Shown: in pieces, positions 63,887 to 64,000 of the stretch
Layout of the letters: each line of letters starts with the position of its first letter
Numbering within the stretch: the stretch's first letter is position 1
Assembly: GCF_021602585.1 (NCBI RefSeq)
Contig: NZ_BQIP01000009.1
Coordinates: 1-64,000, forward strand
DNA from: Pseudomonas faucium
Lineage (GTDB): Bacteria > Pseudomonadota > Gammaproteobacteria > Pseudomonadales > Pseudomonadaceae
Reading direction: 5' to 3'
Length of the DNA: 64,000 bases
Notes under the pieces: generated by a model
Told to the model about the DNA's origin: nothing
What the model saw: the letters and a program-made list of their open reading frames with translations, nothing else
The model's database searches: none
Position numbers and translations under genes: made by a program

Positions 63887-64000
63887 ATGCTTGCTCGGAT
63901 TCATTATCTACTGATCGCTCTTGCTCTTGCCACCCTGGCCGGCTGCGCTGCCGGCCCAACGCCTCAGGATATCGCCAACGCTGATTATGGCAGCCCAATC
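63887..64000 (+). CDS. Putative lipoprotein, cut by the window end
   Basis: Starts MLARIHYLLIALALATLAGC, a lipoprotein signal with lipobox LAGC (Cys 20), followed by AAGPTPQDIANADYGSPI before the end of the window. gggaggg precedes the ATG. The TPQDIANADYG stretch is familiar from small Pseudomonas envelope lipoproteins. It reads in the same direction as the repressor, 97 bases downstream, so it may be expressed in the lysogen and act in conversion or superinfection exclusion. The 97-base gap (63790-63886) shows no gene. Confidence 0.75.
   Translation, partial: MLARIHYLLIALALATLAGCAAGPTPQDIANADYGSPI

Larger units (their letters stand above)
30383..64000. mobile_element. Lambda-like siphovirus prophage, right end beyond the window
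   Basis: A continuous phage gene order runs from the attachment site to the window end: lysis, tail, head, packaging, replication, immunity. The tail-module logic (tape measure, frameshifted chaperones, J-type tip) indicates a long non-contractile tail. No integrase is visible, and by tRNA orientation it should sit at the unseen right end. All structural genes look full length, so the prophage may be functional. The first 187 bases (30431-30617) hold no gene that I can support. Confidence 0.92.

Noticed and set aside
30384-64000. Phage integrase inside the window
   Set aside because: No tyrosine or serine recombinase motifs were found; tRNA orientation places it beyond the right edge.

Overview
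The window looks like a chromosome segment of a Pseudomonas of the putida group. The evidence is the high GC content, the REP sequences (the 'ggagccggcttgccggcga' and 'ggagcgggcttgccccgcga' types, several as head-to-head pairs between operons), the DUF6124/DUF3077 gene pair, an OprD-type porin and the tRNA-Pro(GGG)-type attachment site. Assignments come from reading the sequence and recalling families; no database search was possible.

Left half, host chromosome (1-30382). The edge is a 116-bp perfect inverted repeat that runs off the window. Next come a DUF1330 gene divergent from a RibB/RibBA-like gene, then a four-gene polyamine-type ABC importer. Both promoters carry similar dyads. A cobalamin riboswitch precedes a TonB-dependent receptor. 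Past a REP pair and a Zur-box-like site lies a compact set: DUF1624 membrane protein, BtuC/FecD-type permease, its ATPase and an OprD porin. This resembles a metal or metal-chelate uptake locus with dual control. After it lie a zinc alcohol dehydrogenase, a WYL regulator of BrxR/CapW architecture, a small coiled-coil membrane protein and a 5'-nucleotidase. The stretch 17.4-21.1 kb is lower in GC and holds four poorly known genes: a Gly-rich membrane hairpin protein translationally coupled to a 452-aa protein, facing a YaaW/DUF3944 protein and a PD-(D/E)XK-like nuclease. It is the best candidate here for an undescribed chromosomal system. Ordinary genes follow: a P-loop kinase, an SDR, a lipoprotein with a 38-aa partner, a periplasmic sulfite-oxidase-like molybdoenzyme with a dihaem cytochrome c, a structured RNA leader upstream of DUF6124/DUF3077, a divergent MFS/LysR pair and a COG4637-type ATPase.

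Right half, prophage (30383 to beyond 64000). The left boundary is a displaced 48-bp 3' end of tRNA-Pro(GGG), minus strand, with the old tRNA terminator beside it. The intact tRNA and the integrase must lie beyond the right edge. Nearly everything reads on the minus strand. From right to left the order is: immunity region (S24-type CI repressor on +, Cro on -, three operators, a probable leaderless repressor transcript), RHH and Rha-type regulators, FtsK-gamma-like protein, an O-like replication protein with iterons and 11-bp repeats inside its gene, DnaC-like loader, small genes, NinB-like, DUF1364 and RusA recombination genes, two holin-like proteins, a metallopeptidase, terminases, portal, DUF2213 protease/scaffold, cement and DUF2184 capsid, connectors, tail tube with an Ig-like domain, tail chaperones with a probable -1 frameshift, tape measure, tail-tip proteins, a fibre, and a GH19 endolysin with Rz/Rz1. 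This is a lambda-like siphovirus plan. Terminators split the late region. Possible cargo genes are a secreted 103-aa protein between the tail chaperones and the tape measure, and a lipoprotein beside the repressor, which is cut by the window end.
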